64,000 nt of DNA from Castor canadensis. Taxonomy: Eukaryota; Chordata; Mammalia; Rodentia; Castoridae. Each line of letters starts with the position of its first letter. Positions within the stretch are counted from its first letter, which is position 1. The notes under the pieces were generated by a model that made no database searches, was not told where the DNA came from, and worked only from the letters and a program-made list of their open reading frames with translations. Made by a program: the position numbers and the translations under genes. The DNA is taken from the NCBI RefSeq assembly GCF_047511655.1, contig NC_133393.1:155077779-155141778 (forward strand). The letters run 5' to 3'. Below, one piece after another: positions 58,001-64,000 of this stretch.

Positions 58001-61000
58001 TGGTACCACAGAGTTCTGCCAATCCCTGGCTTTTTGTTGGTTTTCACTGCTATGTGGCTTTGGTGGTCCTCCAAAACCTGCATCTTACTTCAGCAGGCAG
58101 CTATTCCTTTCTGACTGCGGCTCTTACATACCTGTCATTTGTTAGGGACTACACTGTCTGCACAAACCCAGCACTGGCTGAGAGGCCACAGGACTGGCCA
58201 TGCAGTTAGGATGTGCACAGCCTGTGGCTGCTTGACTGCAGTCACCTGTAGTTGTGCACTGCACAACTGCTTGGGGGCTGTGACAGAGAGTTGAGAAAGG
58301 CTGGAGCCCTCGAGCATGGGCACAAAGTGGACAGAGCCTGTGATGGAACCTTTCACATAGGTGCTTCCTTAAAACGTACACCAGCGGAAAATGGGATTGT
58401 TTGTAAAGGGGTCCAGGAGTACACAGAGTTACTTGTGTGAATTGGTGCTTCCAGAGTCATTCGGGGATGGAAAGTTAGAGTGACCCTGGCCTTGGCCTCT
58501 GTGGTATTGAAAGCCATGTGGAATGCCACCATCTACCCGCAGAAGGAAGCCATTGTCAGTCATGGTTCCATGCTCAGACAAGCCCTGGTCCACTGGGAGG
58601 AATGGAGAGCTGTATCCTCCATGTGAGAGCCCACAGGGATACTTTCCCCCACTTAGCCTGCAGTGAGTGTGCTCACTGAGGTGAGTGGGGACTACAGAGG
58701 AAGGGAGATGAGCAAAGAAGCCTGGCTCAGCAGTCAGCCAGGAGAAGTCACCAGAGTTCAGAAAGAGACCTCCATGGACTCCATGGGGTTGGTGGCCTGA
58801 GGGGTGTCCCCACATGGAGAATGACTCCAGGTAGCGGTTAGGGGACAATTTAGTCACAGGACACCCCCCCCACCCACACACACAAAAGGAAAATAAAGGA
58901 AACAAAGAGGAGGGTAGGAGTAGGTGGAGGCACCCTGTAGCCTGACTAAGGGCATTTGCAGGCCTAGCGTGATGCTGAGGCCACCTGGGCCACAAAGGTG
59001 GGGCTTGCGGGAGCAGGATTCTCATCTCCTGGGCCTAGAGAACTTCATTCTGTAAATCTGTGACTCGTCTTGACAGAAGCAGTTTTTAAAGTTTAGGGAG
59101 GAGATGGAGGGGCGGTACAGACTTGCCCTGGGATATGACTTTGAAGAGGTGGCTGCTGGGGGCAGGACTGGGAGGAGGGAAGGAGGCCGGAGTGGCTCTG
59201 ATGAAGGGAGGAGGGCTCAGTGGGGCAGCTGGTGTGGCCAGGGAGAGGACACCTGCAGGAGCAGTGTCTTGGACCTTACCAGGCCTGCTGAGAAGGGAAC
59301 TGTCAGTGGTTGGGTTGGGACCACGCTGATGGCTTCCTTGCTTTTTGGCATGGGGGCTTGGGGCTTTGGGGCCCCTGGGTGCACATTGCCGATTATTCAT
59401 CTCATTGGGGACCAGCTTTGAACCTGTTTACTGGGGGAAGAGTGGTGTGGCGGGATGTCTGGGGCATGCACTGGCCTGTGCACTGTGGCTGCTGAGCCCT
59501 GGTGCCCTCTGGCCTGCTGCTCACCACTTTTCCAATACCAGATGGAGGTGAACACAGGGAGATGTTTTTTATTGTAAATCAGTGCATGATTGATGTGCTA
59601 TTAAACTCTTGGCTCAGTCAGGCTTGCCTGGGACTCCACTCATGTCACAGTATCATTTCCATGAGGACAGACATTCCTAGCACCATGCGCCAGGCAGAGA
59701 TAATGCTGAACAAGCCTGCTGTACACACAGGCCCAGGTCTGGGAGAGGTTAGGAGCTAGGGTGAGGGAGAAGAAAGAAGCTCTTTTCTCCTCTGCATCAT
59801 TGCCCAAAGCCCTCACCTTGGCTGCTGTCCCTGTCACTGGTGGGTGCCCCTGAGTGGCTATTCTGACCTTCAGCCTGTATGTGGTGGTGCCTCCCACACT
59901 GCACATTGGGAAGGTGGAGTCATTTAGAGGAGAATTGCCTCGCTGGTGGAGATTCCCATGTGATACGCATTCCACTTGATCTTCGTGTTGCTGATTGTGC
60001 TCTTTTCTCCATCTCAGGTGAATCCCCAGACAGTTTAACACCACAGTCCTTCCGTGCACAACGGCTGCAGTCGTGGGCGGCTGGCAGGTAACTGATCCTG
60101 GTCGTCTTCTGGTGACTGAAGGATGATCTAGGATGACTGTCCAGCTTCCCATGGTGTGGGGGCTCCGGCAGGGTGTGAGCCCCTTTGTCTCTCTGGGAAC
60201 TCATGGGTGGTTGGTCACCAAGGGTTCAGAGTAGAATGATGCAGTGATTCCCATCCCAGGCTGGAGGGGCCGTCAGGCCAAGATGAGGTCCTCACATGGT
60301 GGCACTGGCCCCAGTCATCCCCCTTTTTGCATCCTTTACTGGCACTTACTGAAGTCAGGTGCCAGCACAGCCCTGTGTACTTGGAGACCTCATTTCAGTG
60401 CTTCTTAGCCTTGTCCGTACCTCAGAATCTCCTGCCTGGAGTGTGGTGGGGCAGGGAGGGACTGAGACCCTCCCTGCAGATGTATTTGCATCTGCAGGTT
60501 GGGTCCTGGTACCAGCATGTTGTCAGGGCCAGTCATTGCTCTGGACTTTGCTTGGCTGGGCTAAGCAGAATAAGACCTGGGCTAGGACACCAGAGAGAGG
60601 TACTCCTGGCTCTGCTATTGGCCAGCCTGGGGCTATCAGTGAATCCTTTGGTGACTCTGGGCATTCTGGCCTCTGATGTGATCTTGGGGTGTACTTCATT
60701 GGGTCAGAGCAGACAATTTCCTTCACAGCAGTTGCATGCTGAGGTGCTTTCCTCCTATACATGTATCTGAAGAGCAAACTCCAGAGCCAGGCAGCCACTT
60801 GCTACATTATACCTCTCTGTGCTTTGGTTTCCTTACGTGGAGATGAGAGAATGGCTCTGCTACCTGGGGTTCTGTTAAGGGTCACGTTTGTTCTCATCTT
60901 TGTTGTCGCTGGTGTACCCACAGCACTTTCTGCCTGTGCTTCTTGCAGGGAACCTGTCCTTCAGTTAATGTTAAAGTTTGTGTCTAGACTCTGTTTTAGT

Positions 61001-63964
61001 TTTTTGTTTGTTTTGGTGGTGGTATTGGCGTTTGAACTCAGGGCTTTGCACTTCCAAACTTTTCTTGTGGCACTGGGGTTTGAACTCCAGGCCTCACGCT
61101 TGCTAGGTAGGTGCTGTGCCACTTGAGCCACTCCACCAGCCCTGTTTTGTGTTGGGTATTTTTAGACATAGGGTCTCATAAACTATTTGCCTGGAGCTGG
61201 CTTTGAAACGAGATCCTTCTGATCTCTACCTCCTGAGTAGTTAGGATTATAGGTGTGTGTTAGCGGTCCAGCTTTCTAGGGGTTTAAACAATAGAAATTT
61301 GTTTAAATTTCTGGAGGCTGGAAGTCCAAGACCAGTGCATCAGTAAATTCAGTAAATTCAGCATCTGGTGAGGACCTGTCTTGGTTCATAGACAGCACCT
61401 TCCCACTGCGTCCTCATGTAGTAAAAGGGTGGCCATGGTCTCTGGAGCCTCCTTCATAAAGGCACTCACAAGGGATTAGTCACCTCCTAAAGACCCCCTC
61501 CTAGCACCATCACCTTAGGACATGAGGCTTCAACATTGCAAATGTGTGGACACAAAAATTTAGTCCATAGTTGGTGACAATTAACTTGACTTGGCTTCTC
61601 TTTTTTTTTCTGGCAGTACTAGGTTTTGAACTCCTACTAGACAAAGGTTCTGCCACCGCAAAACCAGCCAACGTTAGGCCAGACTTACTGGTAGTCAGAG
61701 CCACAGGTGCTGCCAGGCACATGGGATGAGTGAGAACCAATTCCCTGCCACCACTTGCTGTGCTCACCATCAATCAGGGCCTTCATATGTGGGGACAAAA
61801 TGTGTGCATGGAGTGGCCTGCCTGTCCATTCATCGCCCAGCCAGAGTCTGAAGGGAGTCTGAACTTCCTTATGGAGATGTTCATGATGCCATTAAAAGAC
61901 CTCTAAGGTTCCTCCTGAGCCTCCCGCAGATGATGCTATCTGTGAAGTGTGGGCACACCTAACGAGGCTGTCTTAAATTACCTGTGAGGCAGAGGATAGG
62001 CACTGCCCACCGAGGAACCTGCAGCTCAGGCCAGGGTCTTATGGTGGGCTGGCAGCAGCCCAAGTCCTGCCCTCATTGAGCCTTCCTTCTCAGGGACAAG
62101 TCCCCAGCCTTCCTGGCTTCACTCCTCTGTTGAAACCATGGACTTAGTGCTGTATTAGCATGTCAGCTGACCATTTAGACTTCATTTTGTTCAGGTCATC
62201 TCTGCTCAAGACGTTGATGTTGTTTTTGCTAGGGTCGTTGTTCATAGCACTCCTATAAGACGGTCATCTGGCCCAGCTTCACAAATCCTCTCAGGCAGCA
62301 TGAGGACCCCCATGAATTCAAGACGAATGTCAGCGTTGCCCACCCCAGCCAGCCGGTACCTCTCTGGCCTCCCACTGATGACACCTCAATCTGTGCCCAG
62401 GGCTCTGGCTTCACCTCTATGTGGACGTTCTCGGCGACTTTCTTCTGAGCCCCGGAAGAGATCTGCAGTGAGGTAAAAGACAAGGGTTGCAGGAAGTAGC
62501 TCATGTTCCCTAGGGTTCAAGAGGCCCTTGTGCTGGGGAGTGTATAGGCCTGCCAGGAAGCAGCCAGGATGAAGTAAGAAAAAAGGCCACACTAAAAGTA
62601 CAAGACCTGGAGACTGGAGGTGTTGCTCAAGTGGTAGAGTGCCTGCTTTGCAAGCACGAAGCCCTGAGTTCAAACTCCTGTCCCACCAAAAAAGAAAAAG
62701 AAAACGTACAAGACCCATCATATAAATGGTTACAGGCATGTGTTTTAAGTGTGTTGTATGTTCACAAGTGTAAATATGAAAATGCTCTACTTTTTTCCTG
62801 TAAAATATAAAAAAAGTGTTTACGGACACTGCCATTTCCTGTGTTTTCCCAAGTAACCTAGTTTCAGGTCTACAGGGGTTCAGGGGTCTGGCAACAGATT
62901 AGCCTGGCCTGTGCCATGGTCACTGTCATGAAAGATGCAAAAAACCAGGTTGATGCAATCTGTGCTGAAAGGAACCTTGGAAATGATTTGGTCCTCCTTT
63001 TACACAGAGGAAACTGAGAACTGAAAAGGGGAGGTTGTGCTCACAGTTAGGCTGTTTTTTTTTTTTTTTTGGATGTGCTAGCACTGAGGCTGGAGCTGTC
63101 TACCATGGGAAATGCTTCCAGAAATGCTCTGTGCCCTGATTACAGCCCAGTTAGCAGCATTTTAGAGATGTCTTCTTGTAAGATTTTCCTTTTTTGCCTC
63201 CACAGAACTGAGCCAGCACAGGAGAGCAGCAGGAGGGCCAGCTGTGCACAAGTGGGCCTGGGCCTGTCCGCCGATGTGAGCTCTTCTCCATCCTCAGTGC
63301 CCCAAGCTCTTTGCTTTTCTCCAGAGAAAAGTGATTTTCCTCCTTCAGAAGGGCCTGCTACCTTTGCTACTCAGGATGAAGCAAGGCCATGTAAAGACTT
63401 GCATCCTGGTGAGGTGTGTGGAGGGTCACAGGCAGTCCTGGAGGTTGTGTAGTGACCCTAGGGCAGCTCCAGTTCCCAGTAGACCCAAGGGGAGGGCATC
63501 AGGACTCTGGGCCGTAGAAGTGTTTGGCCAAGAAGTTGGTCGAGGTCAAAGGGCAGGAAGTGGGATCAGGGCAGCTGCTCCATGCTAGCTGTGGGTACAG
63601 GGTGTGCTGTCCAGAGGGTAGCTTCCCTCCACTGAGGGCCTTCCCCAGCCTCTTTCTGAGCCCCCAAGGCCATAAGTAGAGCGTATGATTTTTCCCAAGA
63701 CAGTTGACAAAGGTGCTGGACCCCTCCTCCATCTATGTCCCTGTTTAGGCTCTCCTTGTAGACATCGGGCTGGATCAGCTCACCATCGCTCCTGAAGTGG
63801 AAGGCAGACCCCAAGCCGACCTCCCTCTCATCGACTTCTGCAGCACGCCTGAGGCAAATATGGCTTTGGGATCTGACAGCAGGCCCCTGATCGACCTCAT
63901 GACGAACACTCCAGACGTGGACAGAAACAATGGGGTGAAGCCTCTGCAAGCTGAGCAGCGACAG
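39794..63964 (+). CDS. GTSE1: GTSE1, G2 and S phase-expressed protein 1 (partial, last exon outside)
   Basis: Coding exons: 39794-39863, 44474-44531, 44631-45291, 46636-46809, 47537-47663, 49311-49694, 60018-60087, 62233-62472, 63206-63413, 63749-63964, giving 736 codons with all phases consistent. GTSE1 is a largely disordered, Ser/Pro/Lys-rich protein that binds microtubules and clathrin in mitosis, inhibits the kinesin MCAK, and moves p53 out of the nucleus in G2 recovery (family knowledge). Conserved landmarks: DEKFDFDLSLSSS near 32-43; GEKFVEVYKEAHLLAL in exon 4; SLKRETYFLSDSPLMGPP; QLNKTRSIRRQDSC before 482; SALPTPASR near 548-556; LIDF at 691-694 and LIDL at 711-714. The start ATG sits in exon 2 with A at -3 and G at +4. 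Only the last coding exon, which in human ends with DSPLLKF, is missing. No disabling change was seen. Confidence 0.95.
40029..40062 (+). repeat. (CA)n microsatellite
   Basis: About 17 uninterrupted CA units in GTSE1 intron 2. Confidence 0.95.
40333..40495 (+). repeat. Tigger-type DNA transposon fragment
   Basis: 'cagttgtccctcagtagcct', 'gggattggttccaggac' and 'cagtatttgcgtataacct' follow the 5' part of a Tigger-family element. Confidence 0.7.
40496..40583 (-). repeat. ID-like SINE
   Basis: A T run, then 'gtactagggtttgaactcag' and 'cttgctaggcaggcactcc' in minus orientation, inserted next to the Tigger fragment. Confidence 0.85.
41200..41805 (+). repeat. L2-like LINE fragment
   Basis: 'cttctgcttaaagctcttta', 'tgcttcactccagccattct' and the end 'tattgtaggtgctcaggtgt' resemble the 3' end of an L2 element. 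It is decayed, with no frame. Confidence 0.45.
42165..42595 (-). repeat. SINE cluster: ID part plus B1-like units, antisense
   Basis: One ID-like head ('gtgttgaattcagggcttcc') is followed by about three B1-like units, each with a 'gggat(t/g)acaggc'-type stretch. Confidence 0.75.
42596..43160 (-). repeat. L1 3'-end fragment, antisense
   Basis: Diverged antisense L1 3' sequence with 'tacataatgctgcactagct', 'tagaagtaggcttgctgggc' and 'gttgctattcttttcttag'. Confidence 0.6.
43205..43668 (+). repeat. SINE with three B1-like units and an ID part
   Basis: Three successive B1-like units, each with a 'gggaggattgtggttc'-type core, end in an ID-like unit ('gtggcttaagcagtaggacg'). Confidence 0.75.
44474..44531 (+). 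CDS. GTSE1: GTSE1 coding exon 3
   Basis: Completes D24 and encodes residues 25-42 plus two bases of codon 43, with the conserved LLADEKFDFDLSL. The acceptor is ctcccag and the donor is AG|gtaaat. Confidence 0.95.
44631..45291 (+). CDS. GTSE1: GTSE1 coding exon 4 (largest)
   Basis: Completes S43 and encodes residues 44-263. It contains the conserved NEDDEVFFGP, GEKFVEVYKEAHLLAL and SLKRETYFLSDSPL stretches. The acceptor is aaaaatag, with a weak pyrimidine tract, and the donor is AAG|gtaggc. Confidence 0.95.
45484..45930 (+). repeat. L1 3'-end fragment, sense
   Basis: 'gagccaacccagatgtccat', 'gtgaaagaagccggacgcaa' and 'ctaaaaaccactgagcactt' are L1M-type 3' sequence. It begins about 190 nt after GTSE1 exon 4. 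Confidence 0.85.
45936..45962 (+). repeat. (TG)n microsatellite
   Basis: An interrupted TG tract between the L1 end and an ID copy. Confidence 0.9.
45965..46042 (-). repeat. ID-like SINE
   Basis: 'atactggagtttgaactcag' ... 'caaccacttgagccatgcct' in minus orientation. Confidence 0.85.
46636..46809 (+). CDS. GTSE1: GTSE1 coding exon 5
   Basis: Residues 264-321, phase 0 at both ends, ending LPIPNK. The acceptor is ttttcag and the donor is AAG|gtgagt. Confidence 0.95.
47068..47407 (-). repeat. Tigger-type DNA transposon, near full-length non-autonomous copy, antisense
   Basis: It starts 'agtcagccctctatatctac' and ends 'atacagagggataactac', a recognisable terminal inverted repeat pair. The core 'cattgcactgggcattataa' matches the internal part of the family also seen at 40333. 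Confidence 0.75.
47537..47663 (+). CDS. GTSE1: GTSE1 coding exon 6
   Basis: Residues 322-363 and one base of codon 364, beginning LGLKKTLLKPPG. The acceptor is ttctcag and the donor is GAG|gtgagc. Confidence 0.95.
48738..48950 (-). repeat. Composite SINE, antisense
   Basis: An ID part truncated in its middle ('gtactaggggttgagcttag') plus a B1-like part ('gcctcccacctagctgggag'). Confidence 0.8.
49311..49694 (+). CDS. GTSE1: GTSE1 coding exon 7
   Basis: Completes A364 and encodes residues 365-491 plus one base of codon 492. It includes KSSELASIPA, QLNKTRSIRRQDSC and VPKFSIG. The acceptor is cttgcag and the donor is TTG|gtaagt. Confidence 0.95.
49955..50510 (-). repeat. Old L1-like sequence, antisense
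   Basis: 'atttcttgaaatacttcttc', 'gcctctgaggctctgttctt' and 'gattgttttaaagtctgttc' resemble antisense L1/HAL1 sequence. The subfamily is not assigned. Confidence 0.45.
52026..52098 (+). repeat. ID-like SINE with internal deletion
   Basis: 'gctggggatgtggtgcaagt' runs directly into 'gccctgggttcaatttccag', so about 20 nt of the middle are absent. Confidence 0.75.
52600..53860. other. AT-rich part of GTSE1 intron 7, no gene
   Basis: It is markedly A/T-rich with T and A runs and no supported exon. It probably consists of old transposon remnants I cannot assign to a family. Confidence 0.45.
53866..54068 (+). repeat. Composite SINE, well preserved
   Basis: Well-preserved B1-like plus ID layout: 'cgcctgtagtcctagctact', 'gggctggcggagtggctcaa', 'gttcaagccctagtaccgc' and an A/G tail. 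Confidence 0.88.
54222..54322 (-). repeat. B1-like SINE, antisense
   Basis: 'tctgagtgctggggtcacag' and 'caccaccatacctggctttt' in minus orientation. Confidence 0.7.
54518..54730 (-). repeat. Composite SINE, antisense, long T tract
   Basis: A T tract of about 20, an ID part ('ggagctcagggttttgagct') and a B1-like part ('agtagctaggattacaggca'). Confidence 0.88.
54858..54966 (-). repeat. ID-like SINE with G-rich junction
   Basis: A T run followed by a long G run, then 'gcactggggtttgaactcag' and 'ttgagccactccaccagcgc'. Confidence 0.85.
54967..56469. other. GTSE1 intron 7, no gene recognised
   Basis: A/T-rich up to about 56050, with no exon. The sequence has the decayed look of an old retroelement, but I cannot name a family. 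Confidence 0.4.
56470..56598 (+). repeat. B1-like SINE with long A tail
   Basis: 'aggtgtggtggtgcacacct', 'agcctgggctatgtagtgag' and 'accctgtctcag' then about 22 A. This is the copy closest to classic rodent B1. Confidence 0.85.
56600..56698 (+). repeat. ID-like SINE
   Basis: 'ctggcagagtggctcaggca', 'gcacctgcctagcaagtgtg' and 'gttcaagccccagtgctagc'. It follows the B1 A tail directly, as in the composite form. Confidence 0.88.
56980..57082 (-). repeat. ID-like SINE, antisense
   Basis: A T tract of about 22, then 'gtactggggtttgaactcag' and 'gctctaccacttgagccaca'. It is near the local consensus and so relatively young. Confidence 0.9.
57083..60017. other. 3' part of GTSE1 intron 7
   Basis: Mostly single-copy-looking intronic DNA with moderate G+C. 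Overlapping open frames up to about 198 codons occur on both strands without recognisable domains. No exon with conserved GTSE1 sequence was found. Confidence 0.5.
60018..60087 (+). CDS. GTSE1: GTSE1 coding exon 8
   Basis: Residues 492-514 and two bases of codon 515, starting ESPDSLTPQS. The acceptor is atctcag and the donor is CAG|gtaact. It lies more than 10 kb from exon 7. Confidence 0.92.
60998..61272 (-). repeat. SINE with an ID copy inserted into another ID copy, antisense
   Basis: Two ID heads occur back to back ('ggcgtttgaactcagggctt' then 'ggggtttgaactccaggcct'), followed by one complete ID rest and a B1-like part ('gtagttaggattataggtgt'). Confidence 0.8.
61275..61572 (-). repeat. 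MLT1/MST-type LTR, antisense
   Basis: 'aatttctggaggctggaagt', 'accttaggacatgaggcttc' and 'ggacacaaaaatttagtcca' follow the antisense order of a MaLR LTR. Confidence 0.65.
61598..61662 (-). repeat. ID-like SINE fragment, antisense
   Basis: A T run and 'gcagtactaggttttgaact' with the rest deleted. Confidence 0.7.
62233..62472 (+). CDS. GTSE1: GTSE1 coding exon 9
   Basis: Completes R515 and encodes residues 516-594 plus two bases of codon 595; basic, Ser/Pro-rich, with VHSTPIRRSSGP and SALPTPASR. The acceptor is ttgctag and the donor is GAG|gtaaaa. Confidence 0.94.
62607..62705 (+). repeat. ID-like SINE
   Basis: 'ttgctcaagtggtagagtgc' and 'gccctgagttcaaactcctg' with an A-rich tail, 135 nt after GTSE1 exon 9. 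Confidence 0.85.
63206..63413 (+). CDS. GTSE1: GTSE1 coding exon 10
   Basis: Completes R595 and encodes residues 596-664. The acceptor is ctccacag. The donor is placed at GAG|gtgtgt because it keeps the frame into exon 11; a donor 5 nt earlier, CTG|gtgagg, looks stronger but would shift the frame. Confidence 0.85.
63749..63964 (+). CDS. GTSE1: GTSE1 coding exon 11
   Basis: Residues 665-736, phase 0 at both ends. It carries DLPLIDF and SRPLIDLMTNTPD, the conserved clathrin-binding type motifs. The acceptor is tgtttag and the donor is CAG|gtaatt. Confidence 0.95.
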
Positions 63965-64000
63965 GTAATTCATGCTAACTTCAGTCCGGGGTGTTCTCAG

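Noticed and set aside
57655-58209. A 184-codon frame with a hydrophobic segment in GTSE1 intron 7
   Set aside because: It matches no GTSE1 sequence and no known family. The open frame is not flanked by convincing splice sites in phase with exons 7 and 8.
63206-63408. GTSE1 exon 10 ending at the stronger donor CTG|gtgagg
   Set aside because: The join to exon 11 would be out of frame and lose the conserved ALLVDI...LIDF sequence. The donor 5 nt later keeps phase.

Overview
This is a piece of mammalian nuclear DNA, most likely from a rodent. It carries three protein genes in the order and orientation known from human 22q13.31: PKDREJ (minus strand, single exon, complete), TTC38 (plus strand, 14 coding exons, complete) and GTSE1 (plus strand, 10 coding exons seen, 3' end beyond the window). 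The family of short repeats points to the source: dozens of copies of a tRNA/ID-like SINE ('ggctggNggagtggctcaa...gccctgagttcaaaccccagtac'), often fused to a B1-like unit. I associate this composite with castorimorph rodents (beaver and relatives), but that species guess is inference from memory.

Layout. 1-1880 is gene-free and would hold the PKDREJ 3' UTR. 1881-8360 is the intronless PKDREJ reading frame, a sperm polycystin-1-like receptor/channel, with a GC-rich CpG-dense 5' end. 8361-15698 is intergenic: composite SINEs, L1 fragments in both orientations and a probable solo LTR near 12.7-13.6 kb. 14.9-16.0 kb is a CpG island holding TTC38 exon 1, and the TTC38 exons run to the stop codon at 36633-36635. 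Joined, they give 469 codons, the human length as I recall it. 36636-39040 is the TTC38 3' UTR and intergenic DNA. 39.04-39.6 kb is a CpG-rich GTSE1 promoter with ETS, NRF1-like, ZNF143-like, CCAAT and CHR-type elements. GTSE1 then has a non-coding exon 1 and coding exons from 39794 to 63964, giving 736 codons; the last exon lies outside. GTSE1 intron 7 is over 10 kb, AT-rich and full of SINEs.

The three genes are not an operon and need not act together. PKDREJ is a sperm membrane protein, TTC38 a conserved TPR protein of poorly known role, and GTSE1 a G2/M microtubule and clathrin-binding protein that also restrains p53. All exon boundaries were placed by reading GT/AG sites, checking that the phase of every junction agrees, and comparing the translation with the human proteins as I remember them.

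I found no previously undescribed system. The items most worth a second look are a shortened, diverged PKDREJ N-terminus, a GPS motif in PKDREJ that has lost its cleavage residues, the apparent loss of one clathrin-type LIDL motif in GTSE1, a pair of competing splice donors at GTSE1 exon 10, the GTSE1 promoter layout, and a probable solo LTR.
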